From contig CM035318.1 in NCBI GenBank assembly GCA_000497125.2, positions 1,236,001-1,300,000 on the forward strand: a DNA stretch of 64,000 bases, read 5' to 3'. Under the pieces are notes generated by a model, which had not been told where the DNA came from, ran no database searches, and was given only the letters and a program-made list of their open reading frames with translations. The DNA is from Spironucleus salmonicida. Taxonomy: Eukaryota > Fornicata > Diplomonadida > Hexamitidae. Below, one piece after another: positions 24,576 through 36,393 of this stretch. How positions within the stretch are numbered: position 1 is the first letter of the stretch; every line of letters begins with the position of its first letter. A program made the position numbers and the translations under genes.

Positions 24576-26152
24576 AATCGCAGCGGGCCAGAAATCTGAA
24601 GTGGAAATGCAAGCAGAATCTCACCGTTTTCAACGTAATTCTTACAGGTCAGTTTGAACTGTTCGGTCCCGGTGATCATTCCGGTCAGCTGCTCAAGTTC
24701 GAATGCTGGAAGCGTCTGGCCCAGCAGCCGGGCCAGCGGCTCGCAGCGCGGTGTTTGCAACCCGACATCCGCGCGCCTGGCCGCAATGAGCTGCCAGATC
24801 TTCTGCTCGAGCGAGTCAGCGCATAGTTCTGCGGCTTGGGGATCGAAGGGAATTACCCGCGGCGGGTGCTCAGAGGTGAGCAAAAGCGCGTTTATGAGCT
24901 CCGGATCGAACCGCTTCCAAAGAGATGCAGAGGAAAGGAAAAATTGAATTCCAGTTAGCGAAATCGTTTCTGCAGTCTGTGTTATATCAATTTGCGCGTT
25001 GTTGGCCTGGAAGTTCGTAAAGATGTCCTGGTCGTTGAAAATGGCGTCGATTTGCTGAATATTAAACTTCTTGAGTGTGTTCAAGTTTTTGGCGGAATTC
25101 GTAAAATCGTAAAGCTCGTAGGTACCATCCGCTGCGAATCGCAGGTAGAAAATCTCCTCTTGGTAGTAAATTTGGACCATTTTATCGAAAATCACCAGCA
25201 CACAAATGAAGGCGAAATTCTCGTGTGTGCATCCTACTGCGACGAAAGCTGGCATCGAAAGGCCGCGCAGAAGCGAGCAAAGGAGTACTGCTTTATCCTC
25301 TTCCGTTCCAGTTCCTCGGCTCAGCGTTACGAACGGTCTGCACCAGATTCCTTGCTGCTTGTAAAGTGCGCTGTGCTGAGCGATTACGGCGCTTGGGAAC
25401 AGGTTCGTAAATCTGTAGCATTTCTGTGCCGTATTGAGCTATTTGCTGTAGATAGGTTGGATCAGGGAGACTGAAGGGACCATTTTTCCATCGTCTCTGA
25501 GCAAGTGTAACGGAACGAAAATCTTTCTTCTAGATGATTTTATAGAATTGTTGAAATCGTTGTAGTAGACAGCTGAAATTTGCTTAAATCGTTCTTCGTT
25601 GTTAACTATGCTAGCCTTGTACTGAATTACGCTGGTTAGCAGCTAGTCTTTGTTTAAATCTCCTACGATGCCTAGGAAACTGATTCTGAATGAAATTTGG
25701 CCAACGATTGAATCCTTTTCACCAATACTGTTAATTTTCATCGTAACAATTTCATTCTGAACGCCCATCGCTAGTCGTTCAAAATAGTCACTGAAGTCAT
25801 ACTCACCAACTCCAAACGCCCAGCTGGCTCCATCAGACCTTCGTTAGACTATACAAATTTATAGAGTTGAAAACTACAAAATCTGCCAAATTTGGCTTAT
25901 TTAAAGAGATTCTTAGCTTAAAGATATAATAAGTTTTTGAGACTGAAATGCCGGATTTTGCGCAGCCTTAACAGACTTTGTACTAGCCCTTCCAGCTCCC
26001 GCACGAACATGAATTGACATTATCCCTTCTTCAGATGTGTTGAAGTCTGATGCTCCCGTAACTTCAAATTATAACTAAGTTTATACATGTTACTGAGTAA
26101 TTGCATCATATCGGGTTGCGAATTCTAGTTACGAAATTGCTTGCGAATGCAT
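24404..26152 (-). CDS. CEP76/CC2D2A-like ciliary protein (C2 + transglutaminase-like)
   Basis: A 582-residue protein. The N-terminal third resembles a C2 beta-sandwich (SIVGQISFRISFLGIVGD), then a basic linker, a segment FVPLHLLRDDGKMVP, and a transglutaminase-like core with EDKAVLLCSLLRGLSMPAF (about residues 284-303) and HENF. CEP76 and CC2D2A at centrioles and the ciliary transition zone have exactly this C2 plus inactive transglutaminase-like order, so a basal-body role is inferred. The 3' half (up to about 25480) is GC-rich, the 5' part AT-rich. In-frame TAG/TAA split the gene for standard ORF callers. Family assignment is by motif memory, not a search. Confidence 0.72.
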
Positions 26153-26424
26153 TTATGGTTAATTTGATTGTTATATTTATTAGAGTGCTTTAGTTTGTAA
26201 AAACTACTAGGATAGATTTTAGGTAATAAGATATTATTAAATACGCTATTCAGCTACTATTGGATCTGTCTATGGATTAATTTGAAGAGTTTAGAATATT
26301 TCTTGTATCTTATCTGGAGTAAAGAAGTTTTAAATGTTCATTTATTGAGGTTTTTGAAAATATGGAGTGGTCAGATAGATATAAATATTATATTATAATT
26401 TATCTAAATATTTTTTAAAATATT

Positions 26425-26685
26425 ATGAATAATGTATCTAGTGTTAAGGAAAACAATATGCCTATTATGGCCGTTTATTAATATCATCTAAAATAAAGTT
26501 TTGTGCGAGTAGAATTATGTATGTTTGATCATTATTACGAAGGTATTTTATTAGGGTTTGATGAATTTTTTAATATAACATTAGGATAGTGTAAGAGAGT
26601 TCACGGTTAAGAAATACTAAACTATTCTTAGATGTTAATTAAAGGGGAATCAATTGCATATATAGCCGAGTTAGCAAATGAATGA
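26425..26685 (+). CDS. Sm-like protein, SmE type
   Basis: An 86-residue protein with both halves of the Sm fold: Sm1 as FDHYYEGILLGFDEFFNITL and Sm2 as MLIKGESIAYIAEL. The combination and length match SmE (snRNP core subunit E), part of the heteroseptameric ring on spliceosomal snRNAs; an LSm5-like protein is the alternative. The Met at codon 12 (MPIMAVYQYH) is another possible start and aligns better with SmE. Its presence implies a retained spliceosome even though no introns are seen in this window. Confidence 0.82.
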
Positions 26686-26854
26686 ATAAATTACAAATCT
26701 CCATTCTAATTATATTTTCATTATTGTCATAAATTATAATTGATAAAAACTAAAAACTAAAAATCCGAAAATTCTATATTTTATCAGGATTATTATGAAA
26801 TAAGTGACGTTATTAAGTAAATAAAGTAAGAATATATAGAAATAACGCATATAA

Positions 26855-27133
26855 TCATTGAAAGAGTGCATCAAATTAGAAAAAATCTTTGATACCAATA
26901 AGATCTGACCAAACATCTAAATGGAACTTAGTAATACTAGATTCCGTTATTACTTGCTTTTTTAAAACGTGGGAACCATCTCTCTATATTGCATAAAATT
27001 TATTCTTTAGGCATGTTGGACTAAGTGTTGGTAGTACGTTTTATGATATTGCATTCCATTATTTACCATAAATCTAAACTGCATTCATTAGATTATCAAG
27101 CTCTTATTGCGACCATTAATGATAACGGTCCAT
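26855..27133 (-). CDS. Single-repeat Myb/SANT protein
   Basis: A 92-residue protein starting MDRYHQWSQQELDNL. The first 50 residues match one Myb/SANT helix-turn-helix repeat: conserved Trp in HQWS, second Trp in KQWNAIS, and a recognition-helix-like SPTCLKNKFYAI. Small one-repeat Myb proteins are common in metamonads and act in DNA binding or chromatin complexes. The remainder has no recognised domain. It is too Gln-codon-rich in TAA/TAG to be seen with the standard code. Confidence 0.78.
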
Positions 27134-27380
27134 TTTTTAGTTATACGAAAAGGTTTTCAATTAAATAATAAAACTAAGTAATATATTAATTTATTTCATG
27201 ATAGTAATTCACTGTCAATATAATTAACTTATAATTTATATAAAGTAATGATATATTTATTCTAAAAATATATAAAAATTAGTCAAAATATATATTATAA
27301 TATTGCATTTTAAAGATTGAAAAAACTAGAAACTAATTAGTGTAAATTAAGGCACGATAATAAGACTAATAAATCATCAT

Positions 27381-28679
27381 TCATGATCTTTCAATAACTG
27401 GATATGCAGCATCAGTTAGTACACCGCATATATTATTTTTTATTGAGATATATATGTATCCATCAACACCCCAATTATTACTCCAACTATTTTTAATGAT
27501 CCAGTATTCACCATGTTGCTCGTCTTTTCCATATCCAACACATAATACATTATGTACCAAATCCTAAAATTTCGTCTTGCAAGATTAGTCATTGAAAACC
27601 CCACCAGCATACTAACTCATTGCTTTCGTAACATCTATAGTCACAGCAACAGGGCCTTCCATAAGTGCAAGTTTTAACTAGTTAACATCGTTAGGTACCT
27701 AACAAACGTCAACAACTTTGAATTCGGTATAATTTAACAATTCAGCTTTACAAAAATCATTTTGGCCATAATACGGATAATTTTTCTCTAATGCTAAATT
27801 TTTACCTATAAAGAATTTCATAGCATTATCTGGCTAACCGCCTTCACAACCTTAACTCCACAAAAATGAGTCTTTATCCTTCTGATCCCAGAAGCAGTCC
27901 ACAATTGACTGCTCAGAAATTCTAATTGGATTTGCTTGATTTCTTAGGACATTAATTCTTCCCTCAATCGCTCCCGCAGTTGCAAAAGTCCAGCAAGATC
28001 CGCAAGCAATTTAGTCCTTAACTGGTGTTGAAATTCCTCTGACACGCCAATCGATCGAATCTGCAATTTCTCCAGAAAGCCAACACTCTCTTCCAGATGG
28101 CTTGTTGTGTTCCGTAGGAGTTTTCAAGATTTGCTAAGAGCCTATACAAATTTCAGGGATCGCAAAGAAAGAGTCTTCAATCTTAGGCTCAAATGTATTA
28201 TAATCAATAATATACAAGTCTTTGTGTGAATTAAAATTAGATATAGAATTCATCTCCCATCTTACAGGTATACACATATCACCGCGCTTGATACAGTAAA
28301 AGTCTTATTATTCATTAGATGATGAAAAGAAAGTCATATTTTCTATTTCATTAGATATTACAGCAAATTTCCTGAAATGCTGAACTTTTTTTCCATTTAA
28401 TACTGTTTCTTTAAGATAGTCATATTCTGATAAATTAGGAACAAATATGGTTTATTATTTCTCTGAATTAATACAGGATTGCTTATCAATTTGAGTACGA
28501 ATATAATATGCAGCTTAGTCAGTAAGAATATATTTATTAGAAATTTCTGATTCCGCGTTCAAAATATGAAAATATTAGTGAGTAGAATTTTATGTTACAT
28601 AATAACGTTAAGTATTATTGGCATAAGGTACAATAAACGTTAACTCTGAAGTAAAAATACTTGACACAAGAATATTCAT
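27381..28679 (-). CDS. Papain-family (C1A) cysteine protease
   Basis: A 432-residue cathepsin-like protease. The mature domain begins near SIDWR; KDQIACGSCW carries the oxyanion Gln223 (encoded by TAA) and nucleophile Cys229; His376 is in [10 protein letters not shown] and Asn397 in KNSW, so the Cys-His-Asn triad is complete. About 200 residues precede the mature domain, longer than a usual cathepsin L propeptide and with conserved-looking Cys, similar to the enlarged N-domains of cathepsin C-type proteins. A Gly-Cys-x-Gly-Gly motif (GCEGG) follows the active site. The N-terminus is only weakly hydrophobic. Expected in lysosome-like vacuoles or secreted. Confidence 0.96.
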
Positions 28680-28800
28680 AATTGTGAAATGAATAAATCA
28701 AAAAAGTAATTAATAATATTATATAAGAATTAATAGTATTTTTCTTACTAATCAAAGTTGTTAAAAATTATTCTATATAATAATATATAACCTTGGCCAG

Positions 28801-30585
28801 TCATTCAAATAAAGCGATAACTTCTTTTCTCTCCCCTATTTCTGCAAATTTTTTAGCATTTTCACTATTTCCGTTAACTAAATCTTTTTCATATTAATAA
28901 ATCATGGTAATAACTTCTAGATTTAGTTTTTATTTCATAACAGCAAGCATTAAAGCCGTTGTACCTTTAACAAATCCATCTATATCTTTAGTTTACACGC
29001 TATGACACATATCAACTAATAATTTCCAAGCTTTTAAATCTATGTCAGCTTCAATTAATACTGCATACATTAATGGAGAATAACCTCTGAATTAACTGGT
29101 TTCTAATACAGGGCATAATAAACGAACTGCGCCTGAGCTACCACAGTGAATAGCTAAAAATAAACTATTTACACCGTCTGGAAATTCTTCGTAATGGTGA
29201 GCAATACTATCAACACTGTTTTTGATTATTTTAATAGATTTGTCTGATATTTTAAATTTTAACAAGCTAGAACTTCCAGTAGCGGCAATTTCTCTAACTA
29301 ATCTTAATATTTTAACTGAATTAAATACAGAGGACATTAAAAGAACATTTTGACTAGGATTTTCGTGTTATAACAAAATCTAATATACATTAACTGAATC
29401 ATGTTCAATTGCATAATCAATAGCTAATTTCCGTTTTAAACTTTTCCTATTAGCCTAATCAATATAATACTCGCAACATGAAATCGCATCATTAATCGCT
29501 GAATACATTAATTCTGAAATACCATTTTTGTCAATTTATACTCCTAATAATTTACAAACTTCAATATTGTCTGATTAAATTGCGTTAAATTAACTCCCAC
29601 GGCCATTAACATCGAATGCTAACTCAAACATAGGTTGCAAATATTTAACTAAATCTATATTTTTAGACATAGCAGCATAATGTAACATGTTCAACCCATT
29701 ACAATCTACTAATTAGTTTTCTTCCGAAAATAGCATCTTGAATTCTTTTATCATACCGTTTTATGCTAAAATCATTGAAGCAGATATACCATTATTATCT
29801 TGTGCTCCTGCTTCAGAAATTAAATCCTATATAAGCTAAGTATTTTTCGATGTACATGCATGCATCAAGGCAGTTCTTCCATTGTTATCTACAGTATTCT
29901 TACAGTCTTTAAATAAATCAATTATTGATAAATTATTTGTTAAAATAGCTGAAATTAATGGAGAAACTATTGATTACTCATCGATTAACAACTAAATAAT
30001 TTCGATATTTTAAGACTCAATTGCATAAATAAGTGCTGTCTTATTACTAACATCCACTTAGCCACTTTAATGAATATACTACTTAACTGTCTTAATAGAA
30101 CCAGAATATGCTGCTAACATTAAGATTGAAACCTTGTTATCCAATGTTTCTACGTTATCTAATAATTTAACAATCTTAATATTATCATTAATGATAGACA
30201 GACTTAGTGCATTAATACCCGATCTAGTATATTTTCCGGCTTCCTATAACAATAAGTTAACACATTTTGTAAAACCGAAGAAACTGGCAAACATAAGCGC
30301 TGTGTAACCTTAGCTATCCTGCATTTTCATCTCAATCTCAGCTAAAGCTTCCACAGAAGAAATTACACCATTACATGCAGCTAACATCAAAGCAGTTTCC
30401 CCTGATGTAGTTTTGGAACGGAACTCCCCAGATTTAAGAACATTAACAGACTTAATTTTATTATTTTAAGCAGCTATCATTAATGCAGTTCTGGAAAGAT
30501 CATCTGTCGAATTCTTATGTCTAATAGCAAGACGCTAAAGCGTATCTATATCTTCATTTAAAGCAGCGGTTATATACGTTTGCAT
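28801..30585 (-). CDS. Ankyrin-repeat protein
   Basis: A 594-residue protein made almost wholly of ankyrin-type repeats of about 33 residues; the repeat core appears as TALM-A, for example SGETALMLAAC, QGYTALMFAS, NGRTALMHAC and TTALMLAV. Some repeats in the middle are degenerate. No kinase or other domain is fused. Such proteins are large expanded families in diplomonads and serve as protein-binding scaffolds. The start MQTYITAA lies just after an AT-rich TATTATTATA element. Confidence 0.93.
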
Positions 30586-30620
30586 TGTATGTTGAAGCGG
30601 AAAAATTATTAATATTTCAC

Positions 30621-30632
30621 ATATAATAATAT
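30621..30632 (-). promoter_or_regulatory. AT-rich start element
   Basis: TATTATTATAT-type sequence about 36 bases upstream of the ankyrin gene's start; one instance of the recurring element described under findings. Confidence 0.35.
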
Positions 30633-30736
30633 AGATATACCAAACTATTTTAGAATTTTCGTTTTTGTTACTTTATATAATTTATGTAACTCCACCAACA
30701 ATATCACGATTAAAACCATCAACTCGAAACGAATAA

Positions 30737-31300
30737 TCAAATTTGATTCCTAATTTTCAGATTCTTCACATACTCCTGATCTTATAACATCGTCTATTTT
30801 GCATTTTTTATAAGTGCAACTGTACGAGTATTCTCTAGTTTAAGCTCTTCTCCTTTAAGACTCCGATTGCGTATATGTTCTTATTTTACTTACTGAATTC
30901 GTTCAATATTTCTTCTTATCTTCAAATTTTTAACCTCCTCTGCCTGTCCAATAATACGCTATTTTTCAGTTGTTATTTGTCTGATTTTAACCATTTCTTA
31001 ATCATTTGGGAGATACGTTGGATGCTAAAACCCTATTCTTAGCTTTTTGAGAAGGCCGAAACTAGCCATATTTGCATTCTGTTAAGCGCGAATTCTAGAT
31101 TTTACTTCATTCTCTTTTTATTCCGCCTAAGCTTTATATTTTTTGAGTAAAATTATATTTCTTGCATTAAATTCATGGTCCATTTAAACAATTTTTTGAC
31201 TCCTCTTACTATTTTAAATAGATAAAAAGTTTTCATAAGCTATTTTCTCTTTATCAGTAAAATTTAATATTTTTGACTAGTAGATTGTTGACTGCTCCAT
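30737..31300 (-). CDS. Small coiled-coil protein
   Basis: A 187-residue, Lys/Glu/Gln-rich, almost entirely helical protein starting MEQSTIYQSK. No family recognised. Resembles the many short coiled-coil proteins of flagellated protists. Ends in TGA at 30737-30739. Confidence 0.72.
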
Positions 31301-31793
31301 ATAGTTTTATGGAGCAATAAGTGAAAGCGTTGTGGGATCTGGATTCATTTAAAACTAGATATAATATTATATAATACATAGAAATCATTATTTTTGAGAT
31401 ATTATTCTAAGTTTTAATGAGTTTTTATAAATCTAACACTATAATACAAGTTGAAAATAATAAAAAATATATTTTAATTTATTAGAAAAAAATATAATGA
31501 AAATCTATTGGCCTCATTTTAAACCATGACTTAAAGTTCCATGCTAATTGCATTATTAATTAAATTTGAGAGGATTATGCCTAATCCTAATAATTTTTAT
31601 AGTTAACTCTTACCTATATGATGAGGGTTATAGTTTAAATTAAAAGATATATTGCATATATAGTTACTGCTATTTTATATTATTTGACGAAAATTGATGT
31701 ATTTTATATATAATTAAAGTAAAGTATCAGTAATTAGTTTTATCAAATAATAATCTATATAGAAATATAGAAATATAGAAATATTATAAATAA
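31301..31793. other. Gene-free AT-rich stretch
   Basis: About 490 bases of AT-rich DNA between two minus-strand genes. It contains a short tandem repeat, three copies of an 8-base unit AGAAATAT at about 31761-31784, and TATA-rich runs; nothing else seen. Confidence 0.6.
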
Positions 31794-33539
31794 TCATTTC
31801 TTATAGTTCTTTAATACCTTTTAGAGGGTTTACTCTGGAGTGGCCTAAAAAAATACCTGATTTACTGCCTGACTTTAGACAAATAGCTTTGCCGAAAAGG
31901 GTTGTGTTTGATAATTCTTTAAAAATTATATTCTTGATTTCCCCATTCTGAGTTAACTCTCTGCGTGTGCTGCTTCACTTAGCAGACTCTTTTTTTGCCT
32001 GTCATTTAGATGTGGCTTTAATTCTAAATACTTACTAAATTTATTTTTACAATATTGAAATTAATCCACATAAACTTAACTTTTTACTAGATCAACAAAA
32101 TTTTCTTCAATGCTTTCTTCTTTATCAACATGTTCTGGATAAATATCCATATACTGATCCATATCTGCAGTTTAAATCACTTATGTATCCTATTCATAAG
32201 CTTCAAAACTTTCTCGCTTACTATTATGCCTTTAAAAATTTTAAAAACGCTTAGTTTGAAATTTCTATTTTCCTTTAATAGTTAACTCTGTTTTTTCATT
32301 CTAAATAAAATCCTGAGTTTCATTTATTAAGGCAAAACTTAAGATACTGGTTTTTATTTTTATTACTTCTTTTACTTGTTTCATAATCTATCTAAAAATT
32401 TATTAATTCTATAATATTAATGGAAAATCGCTTATAAATTAAAACTTTTCTAAGTCAATCTCACAAAATTCGACTATAAAGTTCTCTTCAATACATTAAT
32501 CTAAAAATAAAAGTTAATCATTACATCTAACCAATGAGCATGTAAATAAAATTCCAATAAAAAGATCAAACGTATACATCTTATGTCCAATATTATTCTG
32601 AATGTATTTTTTTAGTTTATCTAATGGATTTATTACAAATTCAAAGCAGTGCAACAACTTTTCATCTGCTGGCGAAGCATCACAATAAAGTTATGAACCA
32701 TACTATGAATTAATACTTTAAGTTGTAAATCGTTAGCATTTAGAGCACTATAAAAATGCATTCAGATTATTATTTAATATTATTTATATGCAATATCCCA
32801 TTAATTTCGTTAAAAGTTAAGATTTTATAAAATTTGTATCTTCTAAAATAAAATTAAATATAGATTTACTAAATAAAAGTTTTAAAATATCCTAATTAGT
32901 TATAAATTTGAAATCAATATAAGTTAAAAGGATGTGATTTTCAGCTATATATTATAGGCAAATATTTGAAATTTTAGGTATTTCTAAAAATTAACTTGCT
33001 GCAATAATTTAAACAACGTTTTTTGGTGTAAGATTTAGCATTTAAGAATCATTATTCCTTTCTAAAAATAATATTATCTGCCGGAATACTTCAATATCTG
33101 ACTAAATCGATAATTAAAAATCTGTAGTCTTTTCTAATATTTATTTAAAATAAGGAATTTTTAATAGAGTTTTATTTTAAACTATTAACAATTCGATTTA
33201 TCCTATAGCGTTTTCGACGGTAACATTAATAGTATTTGGAACTTATGGTTTGATATGTTAAACATCAAAATCGTCTGACGCTAAAATATGTTACTGTAAA
33301 TTTTATTTAGAACTTTGTTAATCTTAGCAATGTATAGGGTCATATCTATTAATATCTTCTTGGTCTAGCTTTGAATATACAATAATACATTTCGCTGCAG
33401 GTGCATCCATGATTTTTGCGACCATATCCCAAAACAAATAATCAGGTATAACTTTTCGTTTTAATTTTTTAACTGTTTAAATCAAATCAGATTAAAACTT
33501 TACAGCTTTAGATTTTTCAATTCTTGTTTTACTACTCAT
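31794..33539 (-). CDS. BTB/POZ-domain protein
   Basis: A 581-residue protein. Residues about 105-205 read as a BTB fold: LLIVQNKTLLKIPYFKQIL, then VFRQIILFLE and LLTPKNVVQIIAASQFLEIP-like segments matching the A2-B3 and alpha-helical parts of BTB domains. The N-terminal 50 residues (IPDYLFWDMVAKIM) may be a SANT-like helix bundle, so the layout recalls SANT-BTB regulators of the SANBR type, but this is tentative. The C-terminal half is Gln/Lys-rich with no recognised domain. BTB proteins act as dimeric adaptors, often in cullin-3 ligases or chromatin. Confidence 0.62.
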
Positions 33540-33593
33540 TTTAGTTTTTGAAATTATATTTATATACCATAATATATAAAGAAGTAAATATAA

Positions 33594-33854
33594 TCAAAGT
33601 ACCTCCAAATCTCTTAAGGGCCAGTCTTCATGTGAACCATCTGGTAATTTTCTTCTTACGATCATAGGTATCTTTTTTTGCTTCAATTCTTCTCTGGCCA
33701 CAACTAAAGGGTCTAAGGCACCAGCAGCAGTGGTAATATTTACATTAGGTGGAGCACCCATTGCTAATTATTAAGCTCTTGCTCCTAATATTCTAGCTTT
33801 TTCAAACTTTGTCAAAAATGGAGGTGTAATAAGATGACGAACTCCGTCAGACAT
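33594..33854 (-). CDS. RPB6: RNA polymerase subunit RPB6 (RPABC2)
   Basis: An 86-residue protein that is the conserved core of RPB6/omega: PFLTKFEKARILGARAQQLA, GAPPNV, DPLVVAREELKQKKIPMIVRR, LPDGSHEDWPL. RPB6 is shared by RNA polymerases I, II and III and clamps the largest subunit. The acidic N-terminal tail of fungal/animal RPB6 is missing, giving an archaeal-like short form. The double Gln of RAQQ is coded TAA-TAA, a good check of the code. Start at MSDGVRHL follows a TATATAATAATTA run. Confidence 0.97.
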
Positions 33855-33936
33855 ATTAGGAATGGAATAAGAAATATATAAAATTATTCTATATATAATA
33901 ATTATTAATATTTATTTAATGAATATACATATATTA

Positions 33937-34695
33937 TCACTCTTATTTTTCTTTGTCATTTGAAAGCTCTTAAAAATCTGAGTTATTAAATATTTGTTTT
34001 TCAATTTATATATCATGTGTGTCTTCTATATGCATAGTATCTCCAATTCTCTAAGCTTCCGGTTTTACATTTTATTATTAAGGTTATTTGAAATTATTTG
34101 CTTCTTTCAGTATATCTTATATGACATCAGATAAAACTTCCATCTCATCTTAATCTAATAATTCAAATTCCTAAGTAAACATGATAAAATGTTAAAAATA
34201 TGTATTTAATGCTACCATATTATCTGAAAAGCAACCTAAATGCGTGTAATAAATATGAGCATATATTCTGAAAATTCTTCTATTAATAATACTACAAATT
34301 TTAGTAAAGTCTTTGGGAAATTTACCTGAAAAATTAAGTGGAAACATCTATTAATTTTTTATTAGTAAATTATTTTCATCAATCGCTTTTTTAATATACT
34401 CAGAAGCTGGCAGTTTTACATGGCGTAGAGTAGCAGGCCATGTATAAGAATACGAACCAGCAGTCATTTCACATGTCTATTTTTAACATTCATCTTATAT
34501 AAAAGATACTACCAGTTAAATCTACGCCTAAAACTCACAAATATTGAGTGCAATCCATTCATTTTTATCTTCATTTTCTGGAAGCGATACTATGTCTTAC
34601 AGATTTCCATATAATGTTTACTTGTTTTTAATTGTAATTTATTAAAACGATTCAAGTTTCTTAATTGAATTTTATTTAAAAAGGAGTTTATACAT
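33937..34695 (-). CDS. MOB1/phocein-family kinase activator
   Basis: A 252-residue MOB protein. Diagnostic stretches: NEWIALNICEF, CEMTAGSYSYTW, then MFPLNFSGKFPKDF, a His-rich segment YAHIYYTHLG and the C-terminal helix FTQEFELLDQDEM. The Cys of QDECQKQTCEMT and the His of AHIYYTH are the usual zinc ligands. MOB1 activates NDR/LATS kinases in mitotic exit and cytokinesis. The family's core length is near 210, so there is a tail of about 40 polar residues after it. Confidence 0.95.
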
Positions 34696-35097
34696 TTTTA
34701 TTAGATTCAGTAATAATATTTAATATATTATATAGATATATTATTTTAAACTATTAATAATACTATTAAAGATATATTATATTAATTAAATATCTAATAT
34801 TAATTTATCAGTTTAACAGATGTAAAACAATATAATTTAGAATGATCATATTAGGTTAGAATAAAATAGATAGTATTATAGCGATTGTAAATTCCTAATT
34901 ATATAATAATAGATTTTTTTGCCTCATATATCAATTTTATTTATTATATTATTAATAATATTATATTAATACTAAATTCCTCTTATGGATTATTTAAACT
35001 TTATATTTAGATTATTGTTTTTTATAGAACATAATATTACAAACAATTGTATAATCATTCAGAATTAGTCTGCTTTGTCTGTTATCCATTATATATT
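34696..35097. other. Gene-free AT-rich stretch before the truncated S28 copy
   Basis: About 400 bases, extremely AT-rich with many ATATTA runs; no gene, RNA or repeat seen. It abuts the duplicated S28 segment at 35098 with no sign of the S28 5' end or target-site duplication. Confidence 0.6.
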
Positions 35098-36352
35098 TTT
35101 TGAATAAAGATATTTCATCAACGATTAGCATTTTAAGAAGAATGGACCCTTAGTTATTATGATTGGCGGGGAGGGCGAGATTTCTAAATCTTTTGTAACA
35201 GAGCCCTACTCGTCCTACTACTTTGCCCAGCAGTTGAACGGGCTGCTCATTTCCCTTGAGCACAGATTTTACGGAAAGTCTGGACCAGAGTTCACCAATC
35301 AGGACATCGTGTATTTGAACTCGCAGCAGACGATCGCGGATTACTCCAAGTTCATACCCTTCATCAAGGAGAAGTATAACATCACTAAGGTCGTTGTGAT
35401 GGGTGGGTCCTACCCAGGGTCCCTGGCCGCCTACCTGAGGGCCAAACTGCCTCATCTCGTCGACGCCGCCCTGTCATCCTCCGGCCCCGTGAAAGCCCAG
35501 TTCAACTACACGCAGTACCTGATCCATGCCCAGCAGCAGCTCGAGAGGTACACGCCTGAGTGCACGCAAGGGCTCCAGAGCGCCTATATTTAGGTCGAGA
35601 CCCTCCTGAACGGTACCGGAAAGGACCTCGCAGCCCTCTCCACGCTGCTAGGTCTGGGCGCCCCAATCACTACGGTATCCACCCTCGACAAGCAGAACAT
35701 TCTCGAGCTGCTAACAGATCCCGTTGCGGGGATAGTGCAGTATGCCAAGGCCGGCGACATCGAGGGGTTCTGTGACGGCGTTATAGCGGCAGGTACCGCC
35801 GAGAACGTAATCTCGTACCTCGCAGCGCAGGCTGAGCTGACTGATCTATACTTCGACCAGTTCGTCGCCTCTCTGAAGGGCCTCAATAACTCCATGCGCT
35901 CCTGGATGTGGTAAACCTGCTCGGAGTTCGCGTACTTCCAGTCGGCCGCATACGAGGGCTCTATCTTCTCCAAGATGATCAACCTGGACTACTTTGTGCA
36001 GATGTGTCACGATGCCTACTTTGTCGATCTGGGAATTTCGGACAGCGTAGAGAATTCTTACAAGATCATTGCGGAGGTCATTTCGACTACCAACAACCAA
36101 GTATACGGCGCCAGGATTATTCCGAGGGATCACATCTACTACACAAACGGCGAAGTGGATCCGTGGTCCGAGCTTTCTATTAATGCGCATATGACTTTCG
36201 AAGATGGCTAGTTCAGGCCCAAGGAAACTGAGTATGAGCTTATCCAAGGCGGGTCCCACTGTTCTGACCTCTACATGTCTTGGGGTCAGAATTAGCCTGT
36301 TCGCGAGAGGCAGTTGAAGTCATTGAAAAAATGGCTGGATATTGAATGAAAA
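35098..36352 (+). pseudogene. 5'-truncated duplicate of the S28 serine peptidase
   Basis: Repeats 13308-14562 with a single difference seen (an A-to-C change making Lys into Thr in the RYKPEC segment). It begins at codon 45 of the first copy and ends three bases after the stop, so it includes all catalytic residues (Ser, Asp, His) but lacks the first 44 codons. No ATG in frame replaces the lost start nearby; the first internal Met is in VIMIGGEGE. It could be a very recent dead copy, or expressed from the internal Met without signal peptide. Frame is fully open to TGA at 36347-36349. Confidence 0.85.
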
Positions 36353-36393
36353 AAGTTTTAGTATGAAAACAAATAGATATCTATAAAAATTAA

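Noticed and set aside
26153-26424. N-terminal extension or separate ORF upstream of the SmE gene (frame open from about 26160)
   Set aside because: It is in frame with SmE but has no similarity to Sm proteins; at this AT content an open stretch of 50-90 codons is expected by chance. SmE homologues start near the called Met.
31761-31784. Three tandem AGAAATAT units as a possible CRISPR-like or satellite repeat
   Set aside because: Too short and without spacers; ordinary microsatellite in AT-rich DNA.
35098-36352. Retrotransposed cDNA copy of the S28 gene
   Set aside because: No poly-A tail or target-site duplication is visible at either end and the parent gene has no intron to test loss, so the mechanism is left open.
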